Shown: positions 35,001 through 45,400, counted from the first letter of the stretch. The stretch: 64,000 nucleotides of DNA from Callorhinus ursinus (GCF_003265705.1 NW_020312968.1:3904935-3968934); one strand, 5' to 3'. Numbers and translations are program-made. The notes: a model not told the origin generated them from the letters alone.

Positions 35001-36164
35001 ATAAGCCTCATTCTTCTTCCCTTCCCGGAAGTCGAGCTTGTCCTTCTTGCCTGTTTGCTCGCTTGCTCTCGTGTAACTCTGCATATCCTATTTTTTCATG
35101 AACATGAGAGGCACACCTATTCCTTTTCTGTAGAAATCTCGAGGCCAGACATTTTACCTCTGGTGGTTCTAAGTGCTAAGATGCGATGGAAAGCATCACA
35201 CGGAAATTCTGAGTAGTCAGAGCTGTACCTTTACGGTGGTGAAAAATTCACTACCTCATCCCCCTGAAAAGATTACACTCAAGATGTCAGACCCACCACC
35301 AAGATAATGAATGACGTCGGTCGCAATAAGAGATCTCAGTTCCAATTTGTGACCCATGAGGTGGGACCCCAAGCTCAAATGGGTAAAACCAGGAGAACAT
35401 TCCAGACACGTTCGCAAATGAGTCAATGGAACCTTGACTGGTTTACTGATGGAAAGAAAGAACAAGACAATGCCTTAAGTGTTAAAGGTCAGAGCAGTAA
35501 AGGAAGAATAAGATATACGTTTGGCCCTTACAGTACATCGACAGAGCACGTGTGAACTCAACTTACCATCCCAAAGACTTAGCATAGGGTTACTCCCCTT
35601 TGATCTACAGAGCAAACACCTCACACTGTAAGACTCACTGACATTTTTACACTGGTTATGGCATCAGTTCAAGGGGTCCTCTGTAACCTTTGAAAGCACT
35701 AAATTTCTTCACTGGCATTGTAAAAGCCACAATAAATAGTGTTTGGGGTCATCTGCACGGAAAGTTTCTTCGCGTTACTTTTTTGATGAAAAGCCACGGC
35801 TCATCATTAGAAGGCCCCCTGTAAGCAGAGTCAGGTGAAGTCACAGGACCCTGCAGTGTCCGCCTGTTCAAAGTGGGCTCAGGGACAGAATCTCCTCCCT
35901 CACTCTGACGGGTTCTGCAATATCTAAGTTCTATTTAATGAGTTCGTTAAGAAACAGGTATTTCTGCCCTTGCAAGTCATGAAGCTTCTTAGACTCAAGA
36001 AGTCCAGGTCTGTTTGAACTAAGAATCTATGAATTAATACTGAATGTTTGCTTCCAGTCTATGAGCCACTAAATCAAAATTCAGGGAATTGGGGCTGTTC
36101 CTTTGTGCCTCCTTCCTTCTATGGGATGGGGGGATACCCTAAAAGGCAGGATTCATGCAGGAGG
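32094..36164. other. Long intron 1 stretch with no recognised interspersed repeat
   Basis: About 4 kb in which I recognise no repeat family. It has a T run at about 33331-33349 and a perfect 24-bp tandem duplication at 33797-33844. Short frames (for example 34466-34837 plus) show no known domain and are not called. A repeat-poor block this close to the promoter may hold intronic regulatory sequence; that is inference. Confidence 0.5.
33797..33844. repeat. Perfect 24-bp tandem duplication
   Basis: Two adjacent identical copies starting TAAGATGCTTTCTAAAATAA occupy 33797-33820 and 33821-33844. The lack of any mismatch suggests a recent event or a variable site. Confidence 0.95.
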
Positions 36165-36300
36165 AGGCTGGGGCCAGAGAGTCCTAGGTTTGAACCATGG
36201 TTTTGCCACCGTCTAGCTGGGTGATCCTGTGCAGGTCAACTTCTCCAGGGTCTTGGGTTTCCAATTTGCTGAATGTGGGGGAATAGCCACCCAAAATGGT
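36165..36300 (+). repeat. MIR
   Basis: 'AGTCCTAGGTTTGAACCATG', 'GCCACCGTCTAGCTGGGTGA' and 'CTTCTCCAGGGTCTTGGGTT' match the forward MIR. Confidence 0.75.
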
Positions 36301-36664
36301 CATTTTGCAGGTTACAAAACAAACAAACAAAAAAAACCATGTATGATCAAGAACTTATTTTCTAATTACGTCTCTTCTATGGGAGATGCTCCCTGTTAGC
36401 TGAACCTGAGAGATGCATCTCTAGAAAGATTATTAACATTCATTGTTAGGGTTCCCAGTTACGTTTCAGGGTCACACCAGCACCCAACTTTAAGCTCATG
36501 TAAAAGGAGGAAGAGACTGTTTTCTTCTGACGAAATAAGAAGCTAGTAGAATCCTAACAAACTGTCAGAATGGGACTCTCCTGAAGATGACAGGCATTCA
36601 GGCAACAAAATCTGGCTGGCTTCCCTTACCTTCTTCTGGGTGTGTTATGTTAGATGCAGACCTT

Positions 36665-36665
<1 letters not shown>

Positions 36666-36703
<38 letters not shown>
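36666..36703. repeat. (GT)19 microsatellite
   Basis: Uninterrupted GT dinucleotides at the intron-side edge of the GC-rich promoter region. A shorter GT run lies at 38056-38079, between the island core and the exon donor. Confidence 0.97.
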
Positions 36704-36705
<2 letters not shown>

Positions 36706-38247
36706 GGGGCGTGGCGGGGGTGGATAAAGACCTTGCCCCTTGCCCTGGTTTCAGCCCTCCACGGGACTGGCTTCTCGGGGACACGTCCTCCCTCTGGACC
36801 CGCAAAGCCCCAAACCTCGGACTCCAGCTCCTTTGAACACCCCAGCGCTCCCTATCTCCCTCCAGTGCCTCAGCCCCCAGGCAGCTGCGGGTCCCTGCGC
36901 TCCGGGGCTCTCCTTCCTGGACCTGGAGCGCGATGGCATCAGAAAGCGTCTGTGCTCTCTTGGCCCCGCTGCACCAGCAGCACCTTCCTCTCCCTTCACC
37001 CCTGCAGAGCACGCAGGGCACCTGCATCCGGAGCAGTCCCCAAAGCTGGTCGGCTGCGAAGGTGCCCCATCACCATCGCCTCCCACCCCCCCACCCCCGG
37101 CAGAGTCAGGCCAGGGTCTGGCCAGAGCCCCCTCCTCCAGCCAGGCCTTAAGAAGTGAGTGAAAGGGGTGTGAGTAAGGGGTTGCGCGGGGGGGGGGCCG
37201 GGGGAGGGAATGATCGGGTCACTTTCTGGGCCCATGTACGCAGCCCTCTCCACTCCCATTTCTTGCAGGAAAGAGAGCGAGGAAATCAACACCGCTTAGC
37301 TCAGAAACACCTCCAAGTCTGTTGCGCTTCCAATCATCCCCATATCACCATTTAATTCATTGTTCCCCAGCCGGGCAGTTCTGCCGAAAGCCCAGGAGCG
37401 GCACCCCGCAAAAACCCCGCGCCCCGCTGCCGGTCCAACTCTCTCCCCACTGCGCCGCCTCTGGGCCCCGCACATCCCAATCCGCGGGGAGGCTTGCAGT
37501 TCTCCCAGAGCAGAACCCAGTCAGCGGGGCTCGGAAGTTCCCCACCTCCTTTTTCTACCCGGCTCCGAGAGCCCCCGACGCGGATCCCAGGAGAGAGACG
37601 AGGCAGCGGGGAGGTGTCTCCCCAGATCTGCGCTCACGCCGGGTCCGGCCCTCTCTTCCCGTCCCTCCGCCTCCCTCTTCTCGCCCAGCTCCAGTCCCCG
37701 CGCCTCCTGCGCCTCCAGCGCCCAGTGGTTCTCTCCCCCAAGAGGAGCAAACTACTTTCTGGACTAAATTCAGGTCCGAGCAGGAAAGGCTTTCCCTTCC
37801 TCGCCTTCTCCTTACCCTGGGTCTCAGAAACCGCAAGGAGCGCCCTCACCCTCCCCTACACCCCAAAAGAGCTCAGGCTACCAGTGCTCCCCGACTTTCC
37901 AGGTCGAAAGATCCGGTCGGGTCTGAAACCACCACGGGGGTATGCATACTCCGGATTTTTCCAGAGACCCTACCTGTCCCTCGTGGCTTGCAAAAACAAA
38001 CAAACAAACAAAAAAAACACAGAGTAAACAAAACCAACCCCGGTAACTTTGGGGAGTGTGTGCGTGTGTGTGTGTGTGTATGAAAGAGAGAAAAAAAATC
38101 GCTCAAGAGTTAGGGCAACAGCTGCAAGAGCACATCTGGAAGAGAGGAGAGGGGGTTGACAAGGAGGGGGCAAGAAGCGCGAGGTCGCGGGGGCCTCCCC
38201 CTGCCCCGGCAGCTTCAGGGCCAAGGACTGGGCCAGCCTGTCGTTAC

Positions 38248-38439
38248 CTGTCCTATGTTGATGAATCCGTACTTGCTGGCGATGCGGTTGGCCTCTGGGA
38301 AGCCGCCGGCGATTTTGACCGCCCAGTGGTTGGTGTAGACTCGCGTCCGGCACACGGGGAGCAGGCAGCCCCCGAGCAGCGCCAGCACGCAGAGCAGGTC
38401 CAGGCGTCCCGGGCAGCAGCAGCGGCTTCCCCAGCCCAT
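38248..38439 (-). CDS. PCSK5: PCSK5 first coding exon (proprotein convertase subtilisin/kexin type 5, PC5/6), partial gene
   Basis: Seen: from the ATG at 38439-38437 the minus strand reads MGWGSRCCCPGRLDLLC..., then a leucine-rich hydrophobic core (about residues 12-28), then RVYTNHWAVKIAGG and ...YGFINIGQ, 64 codons in all. This matches the N-terminus of mammalian PC5/6 as I know it. The exon ends in phase 0 at CAG followed by GTAACG, a valid splice donor. The start is well supported: context GCCATGG (G at -3 and +4), no in-frame ATG upstream, and an in-frame TAG at 38886-38884. Known for the family: residues 1 to about 32 are the signal peptide, and the rest opens the prodomain, which chaperones and inhibits the calcium-dependent subtilisin-like catalytic domain until cleaved after a basic motif. 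PC5/6 cleaves secretory-pathway precursors after paired basic residues. Catalytic, P and cysteine-rich domains lie in later exons outside the window. Nothing is broken here. PCSK6 (PACE4) is the nearest alternative but its N-terminus differs. Confidence 0.96.
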
Positions 38440-38966
38440 GGCCCCGGCGCCTCTCTGCCTCCCTCGCTCGCTCGCTGACTCCGCGCACGAGCGGCGCGCA
38501 CAACTAACTTCTCCGGGCCTGGGCCGCCCCGGCGCGCAGCCCCCCGGCCGCCGCGGCGCACAGCCCTGGGCGATCCGCAGCAGGCGGCAAGCCCCGGCTG
38601 GGAGCAAATGGCGAGCCTCGCGCCGGCTCCTAGACCATCCCTGGGGCTGCGGGGACCTGTGCTCCCTGCCCTCCGGCCCGCAGGGCGATCGGCGGGGGCT
38701 CCCCGGCTCGGGCGCAGGAGGCGGCGGAGTGGGGCGGGCGCCCTCCTGCAGTTGAGTCTCGCCGGCTCGGCTCCCGACTCTCCGACTCGCCCTCGCTCCT
38801 CCCCGGGCCCCGGAGCGCGGCGGAGGCGGCGGTGCAGACAGCGGCCGGGCGCCCCCTCTGCTGGCCCGGGCTCCGAGCGCTCGCTAGCTTGCTCCCTGCG
38901 CTCCCTCCGGCTCCGAGCAGCGCGCGGGGAGTGTGAGTGGCAAGGGCAGCAGCGCCTGCTCTGCAT
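38253..38966 (-). other. Long overlapping alternative-frame ORF across PCSK5 leader and exon 1
   Basis: An ATG at 38966-38964 opens 237 codons in a frame different from PCSK5. It runs over the PCSK5 start and ends at TAG 38255-38253, five bases before the exon boundary. Its context is weak (T at -3, C at +4). The predicted product is rich in Arg, Ala, Gly, Pro and Ser, typical of any open frame in a CpG island, and resembles no family I know. It is most likely a chance ORF, but it would act as an overlapping upstream ORF if the transcript begins upstream of 38966. Confidence 0.3.
38630..38638 (-). promoter_or_regulatory. Two-codon upstream ORF (Met-Val-stop) in the PCSK5 leader
   Basis: The minus strand reads ATGGTCTAG. 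The ATG has G at -3 and G at +4, a strong initiation context, and the stop comes after one sense codon. It ends 190 nt before the main ATG. Whether it is inside the mRNA depends on the unmapped transcription start. If transcribed, it could slow scanning ribosomes and lower main-ORF initiation; that role is inference. Confidence 0.55.
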
Positions 38967-38974
38967 AAATGACT

Positions 38975-39002
38975 CCCCCCCCCCCCCCAACACCCCCCCC
39001 CC
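38975..39002. repeat. Poly-C tract (G-rich on the PCSK5 sense strand)
   Basis: Fourteen consecutive C (38975-38988), AACA, then ten consecutive C (38993-39002), followed by further CCTCC units to about 39040. On the minus strand these are long G runs able to form a G-quadruplex. Confidence 0.95.
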
Positions 39003-39290
39003 TCCTCCAGCCCCCTCCTCCTCTCCCTCCTCCGCCCGCCGGAGCGCGGCCTCAGCCAGGCACCAACCAGGTCCTAGCGCCGCCGGGTTCTCCGGGCTCT
39101 AACCTCCAAGGGTCCCGGGCGGCAAGAGCGAGTCTTTCCACAGGGCTGGGAGCAGAGCACCCGGTGTCCGGCTCTGCCCCCTTCTCTTCCTTTCCTCCTT
39201 GGATTCGAATCAACTTACCGCCCCCTTCCCGAAAGACTAAGGAGATCTACACGTTAGTGAGAGTCAAGCGCCCCGAAGATTCATTCATCC

Positions 39291-42200
39291 TAGCTCTGAA
39301 CCTCCTTAAACAACGAAGTATTAAGGAAGGTCACTTGCGTGTCAACTGCCGAACAAATAACCCGAGATTTTCATTTCGTTAATTCTTCATGCTTTTCAGC
39401 AACTGTTTGTTTTACACACTCTGCTCGCGGGAGAAGCTACCACACAGGACCGTAGGGCGCATCGACTCTTAAAAGCCAACCACGGTGGCTCCAAAGCCAA
39501 GTCTGTTGCCTGCTGACTTTCGAAATCAGTGCATCTGATACGAGGCAAAGCCACGGGAGAGTAAAAGTCCAGTCGCAGAACTGAGCAAAGATGTTTCTAT
39601 GAATATTTGGTATGAAAGGGGATGGAGACGTTGGGCCAAGGGAATAACTTCATTCATTCGTTCCACTGAGTCTGATGAGGGGCGGCTTTTTCTCCACCAA
39701 GGGAAAAGTTTTCCAACTTGTCCAAGTGCGGCCCTGTAACAGTGAGAGACTTCAATATAAAAAGGACCACAGAGGAAGTTCAGATGAAATACGGGCCTGC
39801 GCCGGCTTCATTACCGTCTCCAGCGACCGTCTCCAGCGCTGTGACTGCAGCGGGCAGGAGTGAGCTTGGATTAACCCCGTTTCTGCTGAACAACCTCCCT
39901 CCCTCTTTTGGTGGCATAGGTTGATTTCTCCTGAAAAGAAAATGTATCCTTTATGTAAATAAGTCCACTGGCCTCTGAAGTATTTACCATCCCTCTAACC
40001 CCCACCGGCCCCTTTTCTCCCCTCCTTTGCCTAGCCCCTCTGATTTTCTTCTTCAGCATTGATTGGTTAAATGTATCTGAGATTAATTAACCTATCACAT
40101 CTTTAGCTTTGGGTAATGATTCTTTTATCTGCCTAGGGCTCCACTTTTCTCCCTTCTTCCCTCAGCTGAACCATATCTGCAAACACAAAATTCATAAATT
40201 TAAAGTTCATAAAATTCAAAAAGTGAAATTCATAACTCATGAAGTTACCGCTTTATGACATTTTACACATTGCATAAGGTATGCCATGTTATCTGATCTT
40301 GAAACCAGACTCAGCAAATAGCATTATCCCCCTCCTTAACTGATGAAGAGGTGGAAGGTTAGAAAAGCTCAATCGTTTGCAGAAGGACATATAGTTTATG
40401 CTGTTTATTTGACTGATTTGGCACATCCCTTGAGCCCCTAGAACTTGCCAGGCATTGTGCTAGACACTGGAGAAAGAGGAGGAGGGAGAGGAAATGCAGC
40501 ACAAAGGATTAGTGGAATTCAGGCTCTGAATAACTCTAGATGCGGTTTATTTACTATTGTTGTCGTTGTTACTTACAGGCGGAAAAGCATAAGCACTATA
40601 CCTGGGCTTTCCAGTTTCAGTACAGTCTTGCTACTGGCCAGTCCCTCTGCACAACCACTTCCTCCGCTCCCTGTCCGGAGTCCAGAAAGTTTACAATCTA
40701 TTAGATCACTACTCACTGCCACCCAGGCCACCTGCATCCATCCACAGGACATTGAATGATTCTTCCGCTGGGTTTCAGATGGGACGGGAAAACCTCAATC
40801 AAAATCCAAATCTCAATGTACATCAATCAGTCATCCCTTCAGAACTGGGGGCATTAGCTGTCAGGGGGTAGGGAGAGCCTGTCTGGGAATGATCCGCAGG
40901 AGGGTGGCCCCTGTGAGGACCACACAAGGTACTCTATGAGTCAAGCCTGAAGCATGGCCTGTGGTTTTCTCTAGGACTCTGGGGTCATTATTGTTTAGGA
41001 CCACAAAGACAGCACAAAATACTTCTCTTTGAAAGCTGTGTTGCCTCTGGGCTTCAACTTTTGAATGAAATGAAGAGGGAATCCCTGCACCTGGTCTCCT
41101 GAGGCCTGGACATTTTTCCTAAGAGTAGCAAAACTACTCATTGGTATTTTTTTTCTCCACGGTGTCTTTGCCTTTTTCTTTCCAATGAACACTCTTGCCT
41201 TCCGCGAGCATGCCCTGCTTGGCACGCGCACATGGCATTCACTGCATTGAACATGAGAGAGAATTGGAAAATGAGGTAGGAAACAGGCAAACCGCTTTTC
41301 TGCTTTGTAAACCAACCCCTGGACCAGCATTTTAGCTTGCTCAAAGGGTATATTCTTTCGTTTGGACGCGTATGCGTCCTTTCCTTTGGAAAGGAAAATC
41401 CTAGCTCTGTTCAAGAAATAAACAGGATCTGGGACCCCATACATCTGTCAACTCAAACACGTGAATGTAGATTCATTCATCTTCTTGTCCATCACTTTTG
41501 TAGCTCCCTTCACTAAATTCACTTAAGAAGAGTGTGATTCTTAAACTTTAGTGAGACCAAAGAAGCCCCTCTGCGATTAATGCGAAGGCTTTGGGATCTG
41601 CCTTCATGAACTCATTGGCCTCCTTGATTAGAGCCAGTTGGCTGCAATGAAGCTTCCAGATAAGGATCAGGAGCTACAGCAAAACAACATCTTCTTTCAG
41701 GACGTTAAGCTCTGCTGGTTCTCACAGTCAGCTCTGCTCATGATGCCTCAGTAGCCAAAGGAACAAGGAACTAATAGAATAGAAGTGGTTAGTGCAAAAC
41801 CATCCCTAACGTTGGGAAAGAAGCTAAATCCAAGATTGGCACAAATGCTGCCTTTTTGTATGCAAGGAGTAGCTCTGCAAGTCTGACCCTCGACTCTTCC
41901 TCCTGAACGTGCCATATGGCAGGAAATCAGGCAGTTTTAAGTTTTACTCTGCCTTATACTTAGCAACATATTACTTGATAATGAGGCCCCACTAGTGTTT
42001 GGCCTCCCTGCCAAGGTCCCTCACAGCTTTAAAGGGAAATTTCAGTGAAAGGCAATGAACAGAAATCCAGGCAGTTTTTTAGGAGAGGTGAACAAGAACC
42101 CTGTAAGAATTCATCTTGAAATGCTAGAAACGAGAATTATTCTGGGAAGAGTTTGCCTGATGAGACACCTCATTTCTTCCTCTGCTACATCCTTTGCTGG

Positions 42201-42429
42201 AAATCGACCTTTAAGAGTCCCTAACCTGAAATTCTGTGAATCAATAATAAACTGGTAGTGGACAGTTTGGAGCTGACTGAGAAGGAAAAAAATGCCACTA
42301 GGAATTTCACGGCCCAGGAGAAGAGTCGCCAATATTTATGGAGATTCTAATCAGTTTTCCAGTATATCAGATTCAGAGTTGGCGGTGGAAAATTTGTCAG
42401 ATTTAATGATAATAATAAATGATAATAAT
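39291..42429. other. Proximal 5' flank of PCSK5, mostly unrecognised
   Basis: A reversed MIR-like piece lies at 40255-40410 ('GCATTATCCCCCTCCTTAAC'). The segment 40050-40140 is dense in homeodomain, GATA and CCAAT-like words and is discussed as a finding. Open frames at 40445-40759 and 40995-41444 have no recognisable domain. No exon of another gene is evident. Confidence 0.5.
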
Positions 42430-45400
42430 AACTACCATTTATTAAGGACTGGTAATATGCCAGGCACTGAGCCAAACATATATCAGGCCATAATCTCATT
42501 CGTAGAGCATCAGAGCTGAAAGAGAACTTACATATCAGAGAATCTAACTTCTTTATTTAATAAAGAAGAAAACTGAGGCCAATATAAACCTAAATTGGAA
42601 GACAGCAATCCTATCATGGGAAAATAAGTTCACAATGCATGAATAATATAAATAAAACAAAGGAATGGCCGCAAGGACCAAAGATGATAGCTCGCTATGA
42701 ACCTAGCATTGACGTTGATTTGACTGGCACACTGGGGTTAATAAAATAAACTTCAGTAGAATGAAAACTTGACTTAACATCCCCAATTTCATAGATGTTT
42801 AACCGCCACCATTTAACAATATCATCCATGACACATAGGAACCGGAGCAGGAGTTAACTCAGGGCTCAATATTGCCTTTATGGCAAAATATGTAGCTAAT
42901 GGGATGCTAACAGGTGACCAATACCGTGCAGATTTCAGGAGGCTTTAGCTCCATCTTTGACCTGTTTGAAGTGGATTTAGATTGGCATAGTTGACCCTCT
43001 TCTGTGGACATTTAAATCCTGCAATGACAAGCTGGTTCCCAAAAGGCTTTCAGTTGAAAGCAAAGCATGAAGTTGCAGGGTGACTTCCTTCATATACATA
43101 TGAAGGAAGTGACACCCGCTATCACCTAGCCACTGCCCCTGATCCCAGAGCAGTATCCCCCCAGAATGGATATGATGGATGGTTGTGATGTCACTTCTCA
43201 CCTCGGACTCTAATCCAGGGAAAAGCAAGTAGCGAAAGGGTGGGGAAAAAAATCAAAGCAGTAAGCTTGGGTCTTGGAGCTTCACCCACCAAAAGGAATC
43301 AACCCTATATCAATAGTAGCAGCCCTCCTCCAAGAGACAAGACTTGCTCTTTTTGGGGTACTTCTGGACCCGTTTTTCCAAAACATTTTCTTGGCTTACA
43401 CCTCTCAGAGAATCAGGAGTTAAATTACTACCAACTTAATAACTTGATCTTGCTTTGGAAGAACAAGTTAAATGGACCCTAGGAATTTTTTTTTTTTTTT
43501 GAGTTTGGGCAGTAGCTCTAATTCTTTGATGCCAAATGATACATTGTAATTCAAAACATATTCAGTATGACTTTTACTTGTTTATCTGAAGCAAGATAAA
43601 TTATGACAAAATTATTTCACAAATATCTTGTATGAGTACATACTTCATGCTTATTACAGGCCACCATTTCCAGAAACCATGTATCTAGATCACTGTGCAT
43701 GACATAACTTCATTGTTCCCATGGTGTATGCAGGATGTAGGTATTACAAAACCATTGTGTACCTATCATTCAAGCACCTCCCTACCAACCTTCCCTGCCC
43801 CTACTTCAGATTTCGGTAATGTATGACATAAAGCACATCTTTTCTTGCCCTTAACCTTAGATGCGTGGTACAGGTATTTATCAGTGAGATAGTCCAGAGC
43901 CAAACCTCACTGCAATAATTTACTAGGAAGAGAAGGAGTTCAGTTTCAACTTATGCCAATGAACAGCTCCTACTCTGTCCTACTCTGTATACAGAACAAC
44001 AGCAATGTCTATTTTCAAAAGGGTTATTCCATACTTGGAAATAATTCATTGATAAAAATTTTATTTTTCTAAAGGCTCTGGAATACAATTCACTAGAAGC
44101 TTTTCAGGGCTTTCCAATTTTAAAAAAGTGTAAGATTTCCCTGGCTCTGTGTTTACAATTTCCCTGTCACAGCTCAAAGCCAGATACTGCATAAAGAAAA
44201 AGCTGACTCTCATTTGAACTCTGGCAAGTGCTACCCTTTTAAGTCCTATGACTTAGTTGGCTTCCCCAGAAAATCAAGAACTAAGAGTCCACTAAATCAC
44301 TGGAGAACCCTGAGGCAGGCTTCTCTCTTCAATTTTCTCCAAATCTGAACAGTGAAAGCCTGTTTCAGAGATGTATTCAATAAGACTATAATATAAATTC
44401 GCCATGTAAATGCTAAATATTGCCTTCTGTGAGTGATGATGATACCAAGTTTATGAAAATACTATGCATCAGAGTTAGAGTTTGGGTAAGGAAAATATCT
44501 TTTCTCTATACTGTTGTACTGCTGCTTATTTATTTAAGAAAATAATCAGAGCATTGGTTTGAGATATGGTAGCAAATTGGACTGTGAAGCGTGAGTATGG
44601 ACTGAATCCTGTGCAGAAAGAACAGGCAATATATTCGGTACCATTAATCATTTCTTATTCTAGTCTTTGTCATATATTTGTGTGTGTGTGTGTGTGTCCA
44701 TACAGATACAACTTGGCAAATTCATAGGATATTTGCATGTTGACATTTTGGCAGCGAAATGAAAAATGAAAAGAATTTTGCAGAAAATGTCAGCAATGCA
44801 AAACTTTGTGGCATTCTGTCAAACTGGGCTAAGCATTATTAGGAAAAAAATCTAAGGGATGGTGGAAGTTAAGACGTCTAGGCACAAAAGAGCCAGATGC
44901 TGGGTGCCAGATGGAGGAAAGTTAAAACTAAAAAGCTGACCACCCAGAGGTCAGTGAAATATTCAAGGCCAAATCATGGGCTAAATGAAAGAACTGGATC
45001 ATTTTGCATTTAATGAGGATACTTGGGAAGACACTTTTTCTACCCAAGTGTGTGTATGCGGGAGGGGGGAGCTCTGAGTTTAGCCGTAGGAGTCCTGTGA
45101 TTTGAGAGATGTGAAGTTTCAGAAGTGTGGTTCAGTTATGTGTGGAAAGTAATGACTCCGAAGCAAATAATCTAATCGATATTCTATTATCCGATAGCCC
45201 TTTACTTACACTGGGCCTGAAGAGCTCCAATTTTCCTGTTAGTCACGCCCTCTGTGTGTTTAATGATAAACTCTCTGCCAAATGGAGTCTAGACAGGAAC
45301 AGGCCTTTTCCTTTCTCCAAATTCAAAGTATAATTCCCTGAAAACATCTGGATCAAAGGAAACGAGGAAATTGGCAAATCTGTGTCGTAAGGGTAAAGTA

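Larger units (their letters stand above)
1..38247 (-). other. PCSK5: PCSK5 intron 1 (partial; 3' end outside window)
   Basis: Because exon 1 is on the minus strand and ends at 38248, all sequence to its left is intron 1. I looked on the minus strand for PCSK5 exon 2 (expected to continue IGALKDYYHFYHSR) and saw nothing like it, so the intron is at least 38 kb here, in keeping with the very large size of this gene in mammals. Repeats are listed individually. Shorter gaps in which I recognise nothing: 761-1074, 1291-2059, 2766-3109, 3226-4449, 5191-5869, 6421-6814, 7313-7805, 8851-9960, 10186-10812, 10982-11383, 12715-13019 and 13706-14164, apart from simple A/T runs, a short Pu/Py tract at 2965-2990 and the hairpin at 4211-4237. 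Confidence 0.85.
38440..39110 (-). promoter_or_regulatory. PCSK5: PCSK5 5' leader and presumed CpG-island promoter
   Basis: This GC- and CpG-dense stretch lies directly upstream of the PCSK5 ATG. It contains GC boxes (for example GGGGCGGGCG at 38731-38740 and CCGCCCGCC near 39031-39040) and no TATA box that I can place, as expected for a dispersed CpG-island promoter. The transcription start cannot be fixed by eye, so the split between 5' UTR and promoter is unknown. Only two ATGs occur on the transcribed-sense strand between 38440 and about 39200. One, at 38638, opens a two-codon ORF; the other, at 38966, opens a long overlapping ORF. Both are listed separately. A long poly-C tract (G-rich in the transcript sense) lies at 38975-39002. 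Confidence 0.75.
37370..39290. promoter_or_regulatory. CpG island over PCSK5 exon 1
   Basis: CpG dinucleotides are frequent here and rare in the neighbouring tens of kilobases. The densest part is about 38440-38940, with many CGG, GCGC and CCGCC runs; density tails off through 37370-38000 on the intron side and 39100-39290 on the upstream side. Edges are by eye. The island covers the first exon, the start of intron 1 and the upstream leader, the usual arrangement for a broadly expressed vertebrate gene. A weaker GC-rich shoulder extends left to about 36700. Confidence 0.85.

Noticed and set aside
35300..35330. CRE-like TGACGTCG word as a regulatory element
   Set aside because: A single 8-bp near-match in 64 kb is expected by chance and nothing around it supports function.
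36650..37292. Several 100-140 codon frames on both strands
   Set aside because: Mutually overlapping low-complexity frames in GC-rich or GT-repeat DNA; no family resemblance.
37322..38083. Plus-strand 253-codon open frame in the CpG island
   Set aside because: It lies antisense to intron 1 in stop-poor GC-rich DNA, ends in a GT microsatellite, is rich in Pro/Arg/Ser, and shows no known domain. Overlapping frames of similar length on both strands point to composition, not coding.
1..38247. PCSK5 exon 2 within the window
   Set aside because: I scanned the minus strand for the expected continuation of the prodomain and saw no match, so exon 2 is judged to lie outside.
38440..38607. In-frame N-terminal extension of PCSK5 by 56 codons
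   Set aside because: The frame is open back to the TAG at 38886-38884, but the codon at 38607-38605 is TTG, not ATG. There is no in-frame ATG upstream, and the main ATG has excellent context.
40995..41444. 149-codon minus-strand frame upstream of PCSK5
   Set aside because: Single open frame without recognised domain or homologue in memory; a protein search or transcript evidence would be needed to revive it.
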